In this document: piece after piece, positions 36,683 through 45,700 of the stretch
Layout: every line of letters starts with the position of its first letter
Position numbering within the stretch: the stretch's first letter is position 1
Assembly (NCBI GenBank): GCA_004296455.1
Contig: AP018280.1
Location: forward strand, 5,630,794 to 5,694,793
DNA length: 64,000 bases
Direction: 5' to 3'
From: Calothrix sp. NIES-4101
Lineage (GTDB): Bacteria > Cyanobacteriota > Cyanobacteriia > Cyanobacteriales > Nostocaceae
The notes under the pieces: model-generated
What the model saw: the letters and a program-made list of their open reading frames with translations, nothing else
What the model was told of the DNA's origin: nothing
The model's database searches: none
Made by a program: the position numbers and the translations under genes

Positions 36683-37063
36683 AAACTGAACTTTCTAAAT
36701 TGCTGCAATGTCCATGGTTAAGGCTAAATAGCTAACCGCTCAGAGTCTAATCAATATCTGCATCTTTAGTCTTAATTTATACTGCAATACTCATAACTTC
36801 TCAAACAGAAGCTATTCTGATTGCAGACATATTTATTAGGGGACAGGCTATTAGCGGAATTAATTAGCCTCACGCAGAGGCACAGACAGCAAGAGTTTTA
36901 AAAACCTGATTTTTGAATTTCGTACTTTGAATCAGCAACTACTATACAAAATAATTGCAATTTAGAACAAGCGAATATGCACTTATCTGGGGTGTCTCTT
37001 TAAATAAGAAAATAAAATTATGATATGATTGTTGAGAATTTTTCTTGAATCAAGAGGTTAGGG
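36683..37063. other. Non-coding gap between futC and futA
   Basis: About 380 bp, AT-rich towards the futA start, with no gene. It probably carries a separate futA promoter. A purine-rich GAGG site lies about 10 bases before the futA ATG. No clear Fur box was recognised. Confidence 0.4.
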
Positions 37064-38164
37064 ATGAAGCGTCGCAAGTTTGGATATTTAGCAGGATTAA
37101 CAGTCGTTAGTGGATGCTTTGCGATCGCATGTAATAATGAGACTCCGACAATAACAAGTGAATCATCACCAACCACAACGAGTGAATCATCACCGCAAAG
37201 TACCCCAGTAGGCAGCACGACTACTAGTGGGACTTTGGAAAAAGAATTAGTCATTTATTCTGGGCGTAACGAAAAGCTAGTAGGGAAACTGATTCAGCAG
37301 TTTGAGCAAGAAACAGGAGCTAAACTTCAAGTTCGCTATGGAGATACCTCTGAGCTAGCTGCGGCGATTTTGGAAGAAGGAGCAAATAGTAAAGTAGACG
37401 TATTTTTTGCTCAAGATGGAGGAGCTTTAGGAGCTATTCAGCAAGCTGGTAGAACCATAGAATTACCAGCATCACTTCTGGATTTGGTTGATAGCAGCTA
37501 CCGCTCACCAGAAGGAAAATGGTTAGGTATTACAGGTCGAGTGCGTACTGTAGATTACAATACCAACTTAGTCAAAGCAGCAGAATTACCATCGTCCATT
37601 TTCGGCTTTACTGAAGCAAAATGGAAAGGAAAAATTGGCTGGGCACCCACTAATGGTTCATTCCAATCTTTTGTGACTGCTTTGCGAGTTGCTGAAGGAG
37701 AAGAAAAAGCGAAGAAATGGCTAGAAGGAATTAAAGCGAATAATCCTAAAGTTTATTCCAACAACACATCAATAGTAGAAGCACTTTCCCGTGGTGAAAT
37801 TAGCGTTGGATTTGTCAATCACTATTATTTAGAAAAGATTAAACAAACCAATCCAAAAGTACCAGTAGAACATCATTTTACCAATGATGTCGGTTCTTTA
37901 GTGAATGTTGCAGGTGTGGCAATTTTAAATACAGCAAAACATCCCAATATTGCCAAAAAATTTGTCGAGTTTATGCTGAGTAAGGATGCACAAAACTACT
38001 TTGCTAATGAGACTTTTGAGTATCCACTAGTATCGGGAATAGCTGCAAAAAGCAACTTAAAGTCTCTCAAAGAAGTGAAGAAACAAAATCAAAATATTGA
38101 CTTGAGTAATCTCAAAGATTTAAAAGCAACATTACAACTTATGCAGCAAACACAAGTTCTTTAA
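37064..38164 (+). CDS. futA: Iron(III)-binding periplasmic lipoprotein
   Basis: A 366-residue Fe3+-binding protein. A lipoprotein signal ends at FAIAC (Cys23), and a Ser/Thr-rich linker with an internal SESSP duplication follows. The first strand is VIYSGRNEKL (Tyr65), then VRYGDTSELA and SYRSPEGKWLGITGRVRTVDYN in outline. The Tyr-Tyr pair in VNHYYLEKI corresponds to the iron-ligand tyrosines of FutA/FbpA. The C-terminus matches the tail of the truncated paralogue at 33422. It captures Fe3+ for FutB/FutC. Confidence 0.92.
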   Translation: MKRRKFGYLAGLTVVSGCFAIACNNETPTITSESSPTTTSESSPQSTPVGSTTTSGTLEKELVIYSGRNEKLVGKLIQQFEQETGAKLQVRYGDTSELAAAILEEGANSKVDVFFAQDGGALGAIQQAGRTIELPASLLDLVDSSYRSPEGKWLGITGRVRTVDYNTNLVKAAELPSSIFGFTEAKWKGKIGWAPTNGSFQSFVTALRVAEGEEKAKKWLEGIKANNPKVYSNNTSIVEALSRGEISVGFVNHYYLEKIKQTNPKVPVEHHFTNDVGSLVNVAGVAILNTAKHPNIAKKFVEFMLSKDAQNYFANETFEYPLVSGIAAKSNLKSLKEVKKQNQNIDLSNLKDLKATLQLMQQTQVL

Positions 38165-38197
38165 CTGAGACAATATTCAAGTATTTATAGCATCACC

Positions 38198-38308
38198 CTA
38201 GTACGTGAAGGCAAAAGTAAGAAGGCAGGAGGCAGAAGGAATAAAGCCTATAAAACAAGCTTTTTGTCTATTTGCAATGGTTGGTTTATTTCCGCCGACC
38301 TGTACTAG
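38198..38308 (+). mobile_element. MITE-like 111-bp element, copy 1
   Basis: A 111-bp segment starting CTAGTACGTGAAGG and ending CTGTACTAG, with 7-bp terminal inverted repeats (CTAGTAC/GTACTAG). It is almost identical to the reverse complement of 55113-55223; only a few bases differ. It has no coding capacity and lies just after futA. Its flanks here show no target duplication, so this copy may be older. The transposase family is unknown. Confidence 0.75.
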
Positions 38309-38414
38309 AGTTTTTCATGGGTAGACGCAGCCCGTCGCAGTCATCGTCTGAGTCTTCGGGTGCAAAGCACCCGAAATCACCTAAACCGCAATCAACCCAT
38401 GAATTACTAACATG

Positions 38415-39371
38415 TCAATATGTTAGCGAATTCGCCCGTATTGCCTGGAACATACCGAAGCGACAAAGACCCGTACCAAATGCTAGGCGCATTAGTAGCA
38501 AAGTTGGTACTTCTCGCAGAGATTTAATCAAGCCAGATAGACCAAAACGCACCAGCCCGCTTGGTCGAACAACTCCTTGCCAGATAGAATCTAACCAAGA
38601 AGGAAGTGTTGCTGTTGTCCAGTCTGCTGTTACCACTTCTCCTTCTACTAATCCCGTCGCCGCCAAAAGTTCAGAAAATCCCTCAATGCTGGCAAAAGCT
38701 GGATGAGACCACTGATCGAGTAGCTGTTGCATGACAGGTTTTTCCCAAAAATTCAGAGGAATTTGGCGATCGTCTCTCTGATTCCAGTCAGCCACAACCA
38801 AGACTCCACCAGGTTTGAGTACCCGCATCAATTCTTGAGCAAAAACGGCTTTATCAGGCATATGGGGGCCAGCTTCAATCGACCAAACTACATCAAAACT
38901 GGCATCAGCGAAAGAAAGCGCCATCGCATCATCCACCTGAAACTTTAAATTCAGTCCATTTGGAGTTAACTCCTGAGCCCGTTGAACTTGTTGGGGACTG
39001 ATGGTAATTCCTGTCACCGCAAAGCCATAATTATCAGCCAGAATGCGACTGCTACCGCCAATTCCACAGCCCACATCTAAAACAGTCGTACCTGGGGGTA
39101 ATTTATCTAAACCACCCCAACGCACCATTTCATGTACAAAGTCTGATTTGGCAGCAAGGAAATCCTTCCGTTGCGGTGGCGAGCCGTAATGACCTAAATG
39201 AATGTGTTCACCCCAGTAAAATTCCAAAATCCCGTCTTCTGTCCATTGATCGTAGGAATTAGCGACAGTATTAGATGATTGATAACGGCGAGGAGTGAGT
39301 AAATATAATAATATAATTCCGACTATCAGTAGTGGAATAATAATTCCCGGCACAGAAAACAAAAAATTCAT
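38415..39371 (-). CDS. MPBQ/MSBQ methyltransferase (2-methyl-6-phytyl-1,4-benzoquinol methyltransferase)
   Basis: A 318-residue SAM methyltransferase with an N-terminal membrane anchor (about 8-25), motif I VLDVGCGIGGSS (97-108), VDDAMALSFADASFDVVWSIEAGPHMPD in outline and the block RVLKPGGVLVVADWNQ. The N-terminal anchor and C-terminal WLDSIWQGVVRPSGLVRFG region match Sll0418-type MPBQ methyltransferases, which methylate the ring in both plastoquinone and tocopherol synthesis. The gamma-tocopherol methyltransferase at 19815-20738 shares the fold but lacks the anchor. Confidence 0.88.
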   Translation of the reverse strand: MNFLFSVPGIIIPLLIVGIILLYLLTPRRYQSSNTVANSYDQWTEDGILEFYWGEHIHLGHYGSPPQRKDFLAAKSDFVHEMVRWGGLDKLPPGTTVLDVGCGIGGSSRILADNYGFAVTGITISPQQVQRAQELTPNGLNLKFQVDDAMALSFADASFDVVWSIEAGPHMPDKAVFAQELMRVLKPGGVLVVADWNQRDDRQIPLNFWEKPVMQQLLDQWSHPAFASIEGFSELLAATGLVEGEVVTADWTTATLPSWLDSIWQGVVRPSGLVRFGLSGLIKSLREVPTLLLMRLAFGTGLCRFGMFQAIRANSLTY

Positions 39372-39482
39372 TGAAATTAAGCCTGATTATTTTTCATAAT
39401 TTTATCTTATATCCCAACTCTAAATTGAGCAGTGACAATACATTTTTCATTGTTTAATGATGGAGTGATTCTGCATTTTTAT

Positions 39483-39899
39483 TTACGCAATATAACCAGA
39501 AAACTCATGCCATCTTTGACGTACTTGTTGATAGCATTCCCGTGGTGTCATCACAGGTTTTTGGAGAATATCTATCTCAATTTGTGAGCCATCTTGGACT
39601 AATAAAATCATATCTATTTTGGGGTCGTAAGTATCAACTGCCTTTAATATTTTCGTAATTATCTCTGGTGAAAGTATCCATTCATGTAAATAAGCAGCTA
39701 GTTGCTTCTGGGGAAGAAAATGGGTACTGACTATTTCCTTTGCATAGTGATATTTAGCATGACAAATAGGAAAATCAAAACTGGACAAACCCACTTGTTT
39801 AAGATGACAAAAAACAGCCCCACGTCCGAACTGATAAAAACCTTTCCAAGCGGTATAACCAATTAAGATAAAATTGGTAAAATTTAATTCTTTTGGCAC
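39483..39899 (-). CDS. Unknown protein, 138 residues
   Basis: A soluble protein of 138 residues starting with GTG; GGAG lies 10 bases upstream and a stop codon is immediately upstream in frame. It is not recognised. It has aromatic-rich FQFGRGAVFCHLKQVGLSSFDFP in outline near the N-terminus and a C-terminal RECYQQVRQRWHEF helix. Length, start site and amino-acid composition look genuine. It is transcribed in the same direction as the methyltransferase gene. Confidence 0.6.
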   Translation of the reverse strand: MPKELNFTNFILIGYTAWKGFYQFGRGAVFCHLKQVGLSSFDFPICHAKYHYAKEIVSTHFLPQKQLAAYLHEWILSPEIITKILKAVDTYDPKIDMILLVQDGSQIEIDILQKPVMTPRECYQQVRQRWHEFSGYIA

Positions 39900-40134
39900 A
39901 TTAATCCATCTCCGAAAGTATTTTAGCTATATATGAGGATATTTTGAATTGATGGAATCCCTATTTCCTCGACGACGAGTTTTAAATCAAAATGAGGATT
40001 TACCCAAATTTTAGTTAAGTGGGTAATACCAATTTTCCAAAAGAAAATAAAAGATGGAGAGAGAAGGAGATTTATTTGACTCTCCGTCCTTTAGAACCAA
40101 TCTCAAGCCAGCAATTGTTTAGTTTGGCGAAGAA

Positions 40135-40560
40135 TTAGTTACACAATTCCAATTTAATATTTTTCTTCTCTACGGGAATAAAAGCTGCTGGGATGCGAGC
40201 TAAGATGCCTTTCTTCAGGGGATCAGGACGTTCTGACCAAGGCAAGGAGCCTTCTGGATGTACGTAGTATTTATCTGCACAACTAAATACACCCTGAACC
40301 TCTGCGGAGGTTAATTCAGGTGAGATATCACCAAAAACATAAGTAGTTTTATCTGGTGCAGCGAAGGAAATGACACAGGAGCGACTACAAGCACTCATGC
40401 ATTCAACTGGTTGAATAACAAATTCTCTGTTTAATTGCCAATTAGAATAATCTACTTGCAAGCGTTGGAGTAGCTTTTCACCACCACTCTCACCGATGCG
40501 CTTACCATTTTCCCACTTACTCGCACAAGTGGTACAAACAAAAATTGTATGTGCTCTCAT
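40135..40560 (-). CDS. DUF1636 ferredoxin/thioredoxin-like metal-binding protein under B12 riboswitch control
   Basis: A 141-residue DUF1636 protein. Five cysteines are placed as Cys9, Cys12, Cys54, Cys58 and Cys62 (VCTTCASKW, then PVECMSACSRSC), as in small [2Fe-2S] thioredoxin-like ferredoxins. GAGG lies 5 bases before the ATG. A cobalamin riboswitch fills the leader, so expression should be repressed when adenosylcobalamin is plentiful. This links the protein to cobalamin or cobalt metabolism. DUF1636 has been noted near cobalamin genes; its reaction is not known. Confidence 0.85.
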   Translation of the reverse strand: MRAHTIFVCTTCASKWENGKRIGESGGEKLLQRLQVDYSNWQLNREFVIQPVECMSACSRSCVISFAAPDKTTYVFGDISPELTSAEVQGVFSCADKYYVHPEGSLPWSERPDPLKKGILARIPAAFIPVEKKNIKLELCN

Positions 40561-40591
40561 CTATGCCTCGTAGATTGTAGCTAGGTTTTCA

Positions 40592-40736
40592 TGAATTTGT
40601 CGGCGGGCATTCTGACTGACAAGGTGCAGTTTTTTCTGTGATTGTCCTTGATTACAGTTGCGGGACAGCGCCGGACTTACACCGAACTTTCCCCGTTACC
40701 TCTAGTGACTGATACCCACTAGAACCGAAGCATTGA
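40592..40736 (-). promoter_or_regulatory. Cobalamin (adenosylcobalamin) riboswitch
   Basis: On the minus strand the B12 box reads GCTGTCCCGCAACTGTAA (40669 down to 40652). It is preceded by GGGGAAAGTTCGGTGTAAGT and followed towards the gene by GTCAGAATGCCCGCCG, the typical 3' end of the aptamer. It lies about 30 bp before the DUF1636 start, so it should control that gene, probably at translation. The ends of the aptamer are approximate. Confidence 0.93.
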
Positions 40737-41402
40737 TAATATAACACGACTGGGGTTAATAGTGATGATATTTTTATCCGCGTTACCAGTAGCAATTATT
40801 TGATTGTTGGGATTATGGGGATTATGAGCGATCGCATAAATTGCTGCTGTGCGCCTCGCAAAATGATTGTATTTTCCCAACTTTTTATGGATATGTTGAA
40901 AACAAAGATTAAAAACAAGTCTTTGGATAGATGTATTATTGCATTTTTTATGGAATTTAAAATTAGAAGATCACAATCATTAGCTTCAACAATAAACCTG
41001 AAGACGTAACTCGATTTCTAAACTGTTACTATTCGTTAAATTAATCAAATAATTCTATAGAAAAGTGCTTTGCTGACTTCTTTATTAGTCGGGGACGTTG
41101 CAGTTTTTATTACCCTCGAATCCCATTTTTCCGGAAAGTATAAATTGATTCTTGAAGACAATATCGTTACATGTCGGCAAATAAAAGCAGATAGTAGAGA
41201 TTTTAGAAATGAAAAAATAAATCAAACTTGTTTACTTCCAACTCTATCTGTCACGAAAGCTCTATCCACATCATATATAGATAACTAAGGCAAAAGTAAA
41301 TCAAATGTCAACCAAAAACTAAATATACGAAGGCAATTAATTAATAAGCATTTGTCTATATCTGTACCTGTATCGATAGAATATTCCACAAAAGGAGCAA
41401 AA
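40737..41402. other. Non-coding gap upstream of riboswitch and the next gene
   Basis: About 665 bp. It should hold the promoter of the riboswitch-controlled gene on the minus strand and that of the unknown gene at 41403. Two short plus-strand frames of about 70 codons look random. A partial copy of the hairpin-family arm (AGTCGGGGA) occurs near 41089. Confidence 0.4.
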
Positions 41403-42017
41403 ATGATTATTACAGGTTATGAAGCAGAGGGAACTCAACTTGTTTGTAATAATTTACAAAATTCACTAGCAAACTATCCATTGCTGGCAGAAAGTGAAGA
41501 AATTAGAAGTTATTTTCAAGCAGATGATTTTATGGATTGGCAAGTACTGGGCACAGCATTAACCCCCTTGCCAACTACATTCTTAATGACCACTTATCGA
41601 GGAGCAGAAATTCAGGTAAGTATAGCTTCTGGATCATTATTAAGAATTGAGCAAACTCCAGAGCTAGCTGCTAGTTTTGAAATTGGTGATGCACTATTAT
41701 TTACAGGTTTTGGTAATCCTGGACCGCTAACTATTGTGTTTGACAAACCTGTGTTAGGAGCTTCAACACAAATGCAATCTGATACTGTTAAATATTCGGA
41801 ATATTTAGTTTCGATTGAAGCTTTTGATCGTTTAGATAATAGTATTGGAAAAATTGATGTAGTTGCACGTAGTCACAGGGCTGGTGGTGGTATAGTTCCG
41901 GTGAGTTTATTTGATCGTAAAGGTCGTATTAAAAAGTTAGTTTTAAATGCAAAAGAAGAAGGTATTCATATGCCTTTTGCAATTAACTTGATGAAGTTAA
42001 AAACTAACTTCGCTTAG
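41403..42017 (+). CDS. Unknown protein with a fold like exported PEP-CTERM-linked proteins
   Basis: A 204-residue protein. A strong AAAGGAG site 5 bases upstream fixes the start at ATG 41403, giving MIITGYEAEG. A long in-frame extension to 41352 is therefore not used. The middle part (FTGFGNPGPLTIVFDKPVLGAS, then EYLVSIEAFDRLDNSIGKIDV in outline) resembles a beta-sandwich region common in secreted cyanobacterial PEP-CTERM proteins. This protein has neither a signal peptide nor a PEP-CTERM tail. I do not know its function. A clear terminator follows. Confidence 0.7.
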   Translation: MIITGYEAEGTQLVCNNLQNSLANYPLLAESEEIRSYFQADDFMDWQVLGTALTPLPTTFLMTTYRGAEIQVSIASGSLLRIEQTPELAASFEIGDALLFTGFGNPGPLTIVFDKPVLGASTQMQSDTVKYSEYLVSIEAFDRLDNSIGKIDVVARSHRAGGGIVPVSLFDRKGRIKKLVLNAKEEGIHMPFAINLMKLKTNFA

Positions 42018-42021
42018 ATGA

Positions 42022-42051
42022 ATATCCCCGATTTATTCTAGTCGGGGATAT
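42022..42051 (+). terminator. Intrinsic terminator
   Basis: ATATCCCCGA (42022-42031) pairs exactly with TCGGGGATAT (42042-42051), followed by TTTTAT. It begins 5 bp after the stop of the preceding gene. It has the same arm family as the hairpins at 276 and 17300. Confidence 0.8.
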
Positions 42052-42154
42052 TTTATCTTGCTATTTTTAATGTTTGTGATTAAAATATAAACGCTGAATG
42101 TAGCATCAGTGAACAATTAATTTAGACAAAAGAAAAGTAATCACAAATCACACC

Positions 42155-42721
42155 ATGCAGCCAGTATCAACTACGATTTTTCTACTATTTTTTCCTGCTT
42201 GTATGGGAATATTAGGACAAGCAATTTGGGCTAAAGAATTAACTAGTCAAATAATTGCGATCGCGATGTTTTTTTTCTGTATTGAACAAGCAAGAATGGC
42301 TGTTAAGGATTTAAATCAAATAGCTGATGCAAAACAGTTAGTTAGTGATATACGTTTGGATAATTTTTACATTGTTACAGTGATTACAATTGCCATTGAA
42401 CTTGTGGGCTTTTATGGATCGTCAGTATGGTTAGGATGGGGTGCAATTATAATTTTATTAAGTCAAGTTTGGTTTAACTTGCTAGCAAAAATTAAGATTC
42501 AAACTTCTGCAAAAAACATCATTGAGAATTGGAAAATTTCTGAACGCTTACCTGTATTAATAGCTGATATCGTCGGATTGATTTTAGTTTCTGTTTGGAT
42601 GTTGAAGTTTGCTTCTTTTTGGATTTCCTTAATCTTGGGTGGAATGGTAGTAGTTTACTTGAGCATTAAATTGCTGACAAGTGTGACTAATTATTTTAAA
42701 AATCCTGTTTCTTGGGGTTAA
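42155..42721 (+). CDS. Unknown multi-pass membrane protein
   Basis: A 188-residue protein with about six hydrophobic segments (near 7-22, 30-43, 70-87, 91-106, 130-148 and 150-168). The short loop between segments two and three (DLNQIADAKQLVSDIRLDN) is charged. I do not recognise a family. It probably has its own promoter after the terminator at 42022. It is convergent with the hybrid kinase gene; only 13 bp separate their ends. Confidence 0.68.
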   Translation: MQPVSTTIFLLFFPACMGILGQAIWAKELTSQIIAIAMFFFCIEQARMAVKDLNQIADAKQLVSDIRLDNFYIVTVITIAIELVGFYGSSVWLGWGAIIILLSQVWFNLLAKIKIQTSAKNIIENWKISERLPVLIADIVGLILVSVWMLKFASFWISLILGGMVVVYLSIKLLTSVTNYFKNPVSWG

Positions 42722-42734
42722 GATTAGGTGATTT

Positions 42735-45700
42735 TCACTCACGGAACTTTACCATATTGGTTATTTGCATGATTTTTTCAAACTGAAAATTGCGGGCTAA
42801 TTCATAGAAAAAGTCTTTAATTAATGTATTCTCTGATGAGATTTCTGCAAGTAAATCAAGAATTAAGTCGTCACTACATCTGGCAGCACAATCATGTAAA
42901 TTTTTGACCAATTGTGGGGATAATTGCGATAGCATATCTACGACTTTATCATCAGACAAAAGTGGATTATTTTGGTTTTTCGTATCACTAATTACTGAAT
43001 CTTCTGGTTCTTTATATAGATATTCAACTTTGAGATATTGCTGAATTTTTCCTAACAGAAATTCTTCACGAAATGGTTTATTAATAAAGTCATCGCATCC
43101 AGCTTCAATAATTGTTTTACGTTGTTCTTCAAATACATTTGCTGTCAGAGCAATAATTACTGTTGGAGATGATGGAGGAATATTCTGTTTTTGCTGTTGC
43201 TCCAGTCTTTTAATTTCTCGTGTCGCTTCGTAACCATCCATCATTGGCATTCGCATATCCATAAATATCAAATGTGGTTGCCAATTTGACCAAATAGAAA
43301 TAGCCTCATTACCATTGGTAGCTTCATTAACTGCAAAACCGATTGTTGTTAGTAACTTAACTAGAAATTTTCGGCTGTCATCAGCATCATCAACGACTAA
43401 AATTCGATAATTTCGCTGTTCTGCTGCTAAACCAATTATTTGATTTTGCTTGGAAGTAGAAGAAATATCCGTTTCGGTTACGATATTAATTTGAATATTG
43501 AAAGCAAATATACTACCAACATCTACAGTAGAATTAACTGAAATATCTCCGCCCATTAACTGAACATATTTACGACTGATTGCTAAACCAAGTCCTGTTC
43601 CTTGTTGGGATTTTCTACCCGTTTCCGTTTGTCCAAATGCTTCAAAAAGTAAATTTATTTCTTCTGGTGCAATCCCAGAACCTGTATCTATTACCTCAAA
43701 GTGCAGGAATTGGGGATTTTGGGATTTGGGGACAGAAGAAGCTGGAAATTCTTGACTCTCAACATTGATATCTTCTTCTATTCCTACTTCATCTTTTGCC
43801 TCTTCCCAAGAAACCCGCAAGACAACACTACCGACTTTGGTAAATTTAATTGCATTACCTAAAAGATTGAGCAACACTTGACGTAGTTTGTTGGCATCGG
43901 CTTGGATATATTGAGGAATATTATGAGCGTATTCAAATACCAATGCCAAGTTTTTGGCTGTGGCACGAAATTGCAACATTTCTTTGAGAATTTCCAGGAG
44001 TTGAATCAAATCAAAATTGCTGAGGTTGAGAGTGCTTCTACCTGCTTCGATTTTGGACATTTCGAGAATGTCATTAATGAGGCTGAGTAGGTGTTCTCCA
44101 GCACGGTTGATGACAGCAAGATTTTGTTGAATCTCCCTATCCAAGCTCGTGTCGCGGCTCATCAGCTGCGTAAATCCCAGGATGGCATTTAGTGGTGTAC
44201 GTAACTCGTGGCTCATACTGGCGAGAAATTCACTTTTGGCACGGTTCGCTGCATCTGCTGCCAGGGCTGCTTTTTCGAGCGCTTGTGATTGACGTTGTTT
44301 AACTGCCAGTAGTTCGGCTTGTTGTAGGGCGACACCCAGTTGATTGCCAATTTGGACGGCTATATTAATTTCGCCCGGTTTCCAATGTCGGGAACTACTA
44401 TTTTGGTAGCTAGCGAGTAATCCCCAAAGTTGAGCGCCACAAAAAATAGGTACGGTGATATATGCTTTGGCTTGGAAACGTTCGAGAAGTTGAATATAAC
44501 ATTCATCTAACCCAGCCGCGTAGATATCGGAAACACAGAGGAAACTAGTTCCACAACTATAGCTTCCTCCTTGAGTATCTTGAAGATGGGTATCGACAAC
44601 TTGGTTGGGGTTGCTGTTAATTGCTTGGAGAATACAATTCTCGTCTTCAAGCATTCCTGCGGTTAAGTCTGGTGTTTGTTTATGGGCTTCGATTAACGAT
44701 ATCCAATCATCACCTACAGATTCGGCAACAAATTCACCACTCCAATCGGAATGAAAACGATAAATGACAGCGCGATCGCATCCTAACACTTGCCGTAGTT
44801 CTTGGGTAGTAGCTGCAAATATTGTTTCTAAATCCAATGTTTGCCGCATTCTTTGGATGACTTGGGTAATTGCTCGTTCACGTTCAGCACTTTCCAGAAG
44901 GGCTAATTCAGCACGTTTTAGTTCCGTAATTTCTACTAATACTGAGCCAACACCGGAAGGAATACCATCTTCTCCGGGTATGGGAAAATAGGAAATTAAG
45001 AAATTCCGTAACCCATCTGGTTCCTCAGGAGATGGCATATTTAATGCTTGGTTGAGAATTGCTTCCCCCGTAGTTAATACACGCTGATAAGATGGTTCGA
45101 TGAGAGAGGCTACTCGACATAAAACTTCATTGAGCTTCTTGCCAATATGTTCTTGAATGGGGATACCGTTAATTTCTGCTAGCAGTTGGTTAATCCGCAC
45201 AAACCGGAGTTCTTTATCTAAGATGCATAAACCAATCGGAGCATTGTTAAAAAAGGCATTCAAACGTGCCTCTTTTAATGCCAATTCCCCCTCTAACAGT
45301 TTACGTTCGGTAATATCTTTGTGTGTCCCTGTCAAGCGTAGAGGTTTATTATACTCATTGCGATCGAATACTTTTCCACAAGATTCAATCCATTTCCATT
45401 CACCCGATTTTGCCCGCATCCGAAATTCGGCTCGGTAAATTGAATTCTCACCACGTAAGTATTTTCCCAAAGTTGCACTCACAGAAGCTAAATCTTCGGG
45501 ATGTACTAATTCTCGAAACGCTTGCCGAGTATCGGAAATTTCGTTTTCCTCATACCCCAGCATTCGCTTCCAGCGCCAATCACGATATATTTTATTCCTG
45601 GTGAGGTTCCAATCCCACATTCCCAAATCGCTAGCTTCCAGTGCCAATTGCAAGCGTTCTTCACTTTGAAGGTGGGCTGCTTCGGCTTCTTTACGCTGAA

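Noticed and set aside
38272-38706. 144-codon plus-strand frame near futA
   Set aside because: It begins inside the MITE copy and runs antisense through the C-terminus of the MPBQ methyltransferase gene; the sequence is Ser/Pro/Lys-rich without domain features.
40800-41288. Two plus-strand frames of about 70 codons in the gap before 41403
   Set aside because: No ribosome-binding site, no protein-like pattern, and AT-rich composition typical of the surrounding non-coding DNA.
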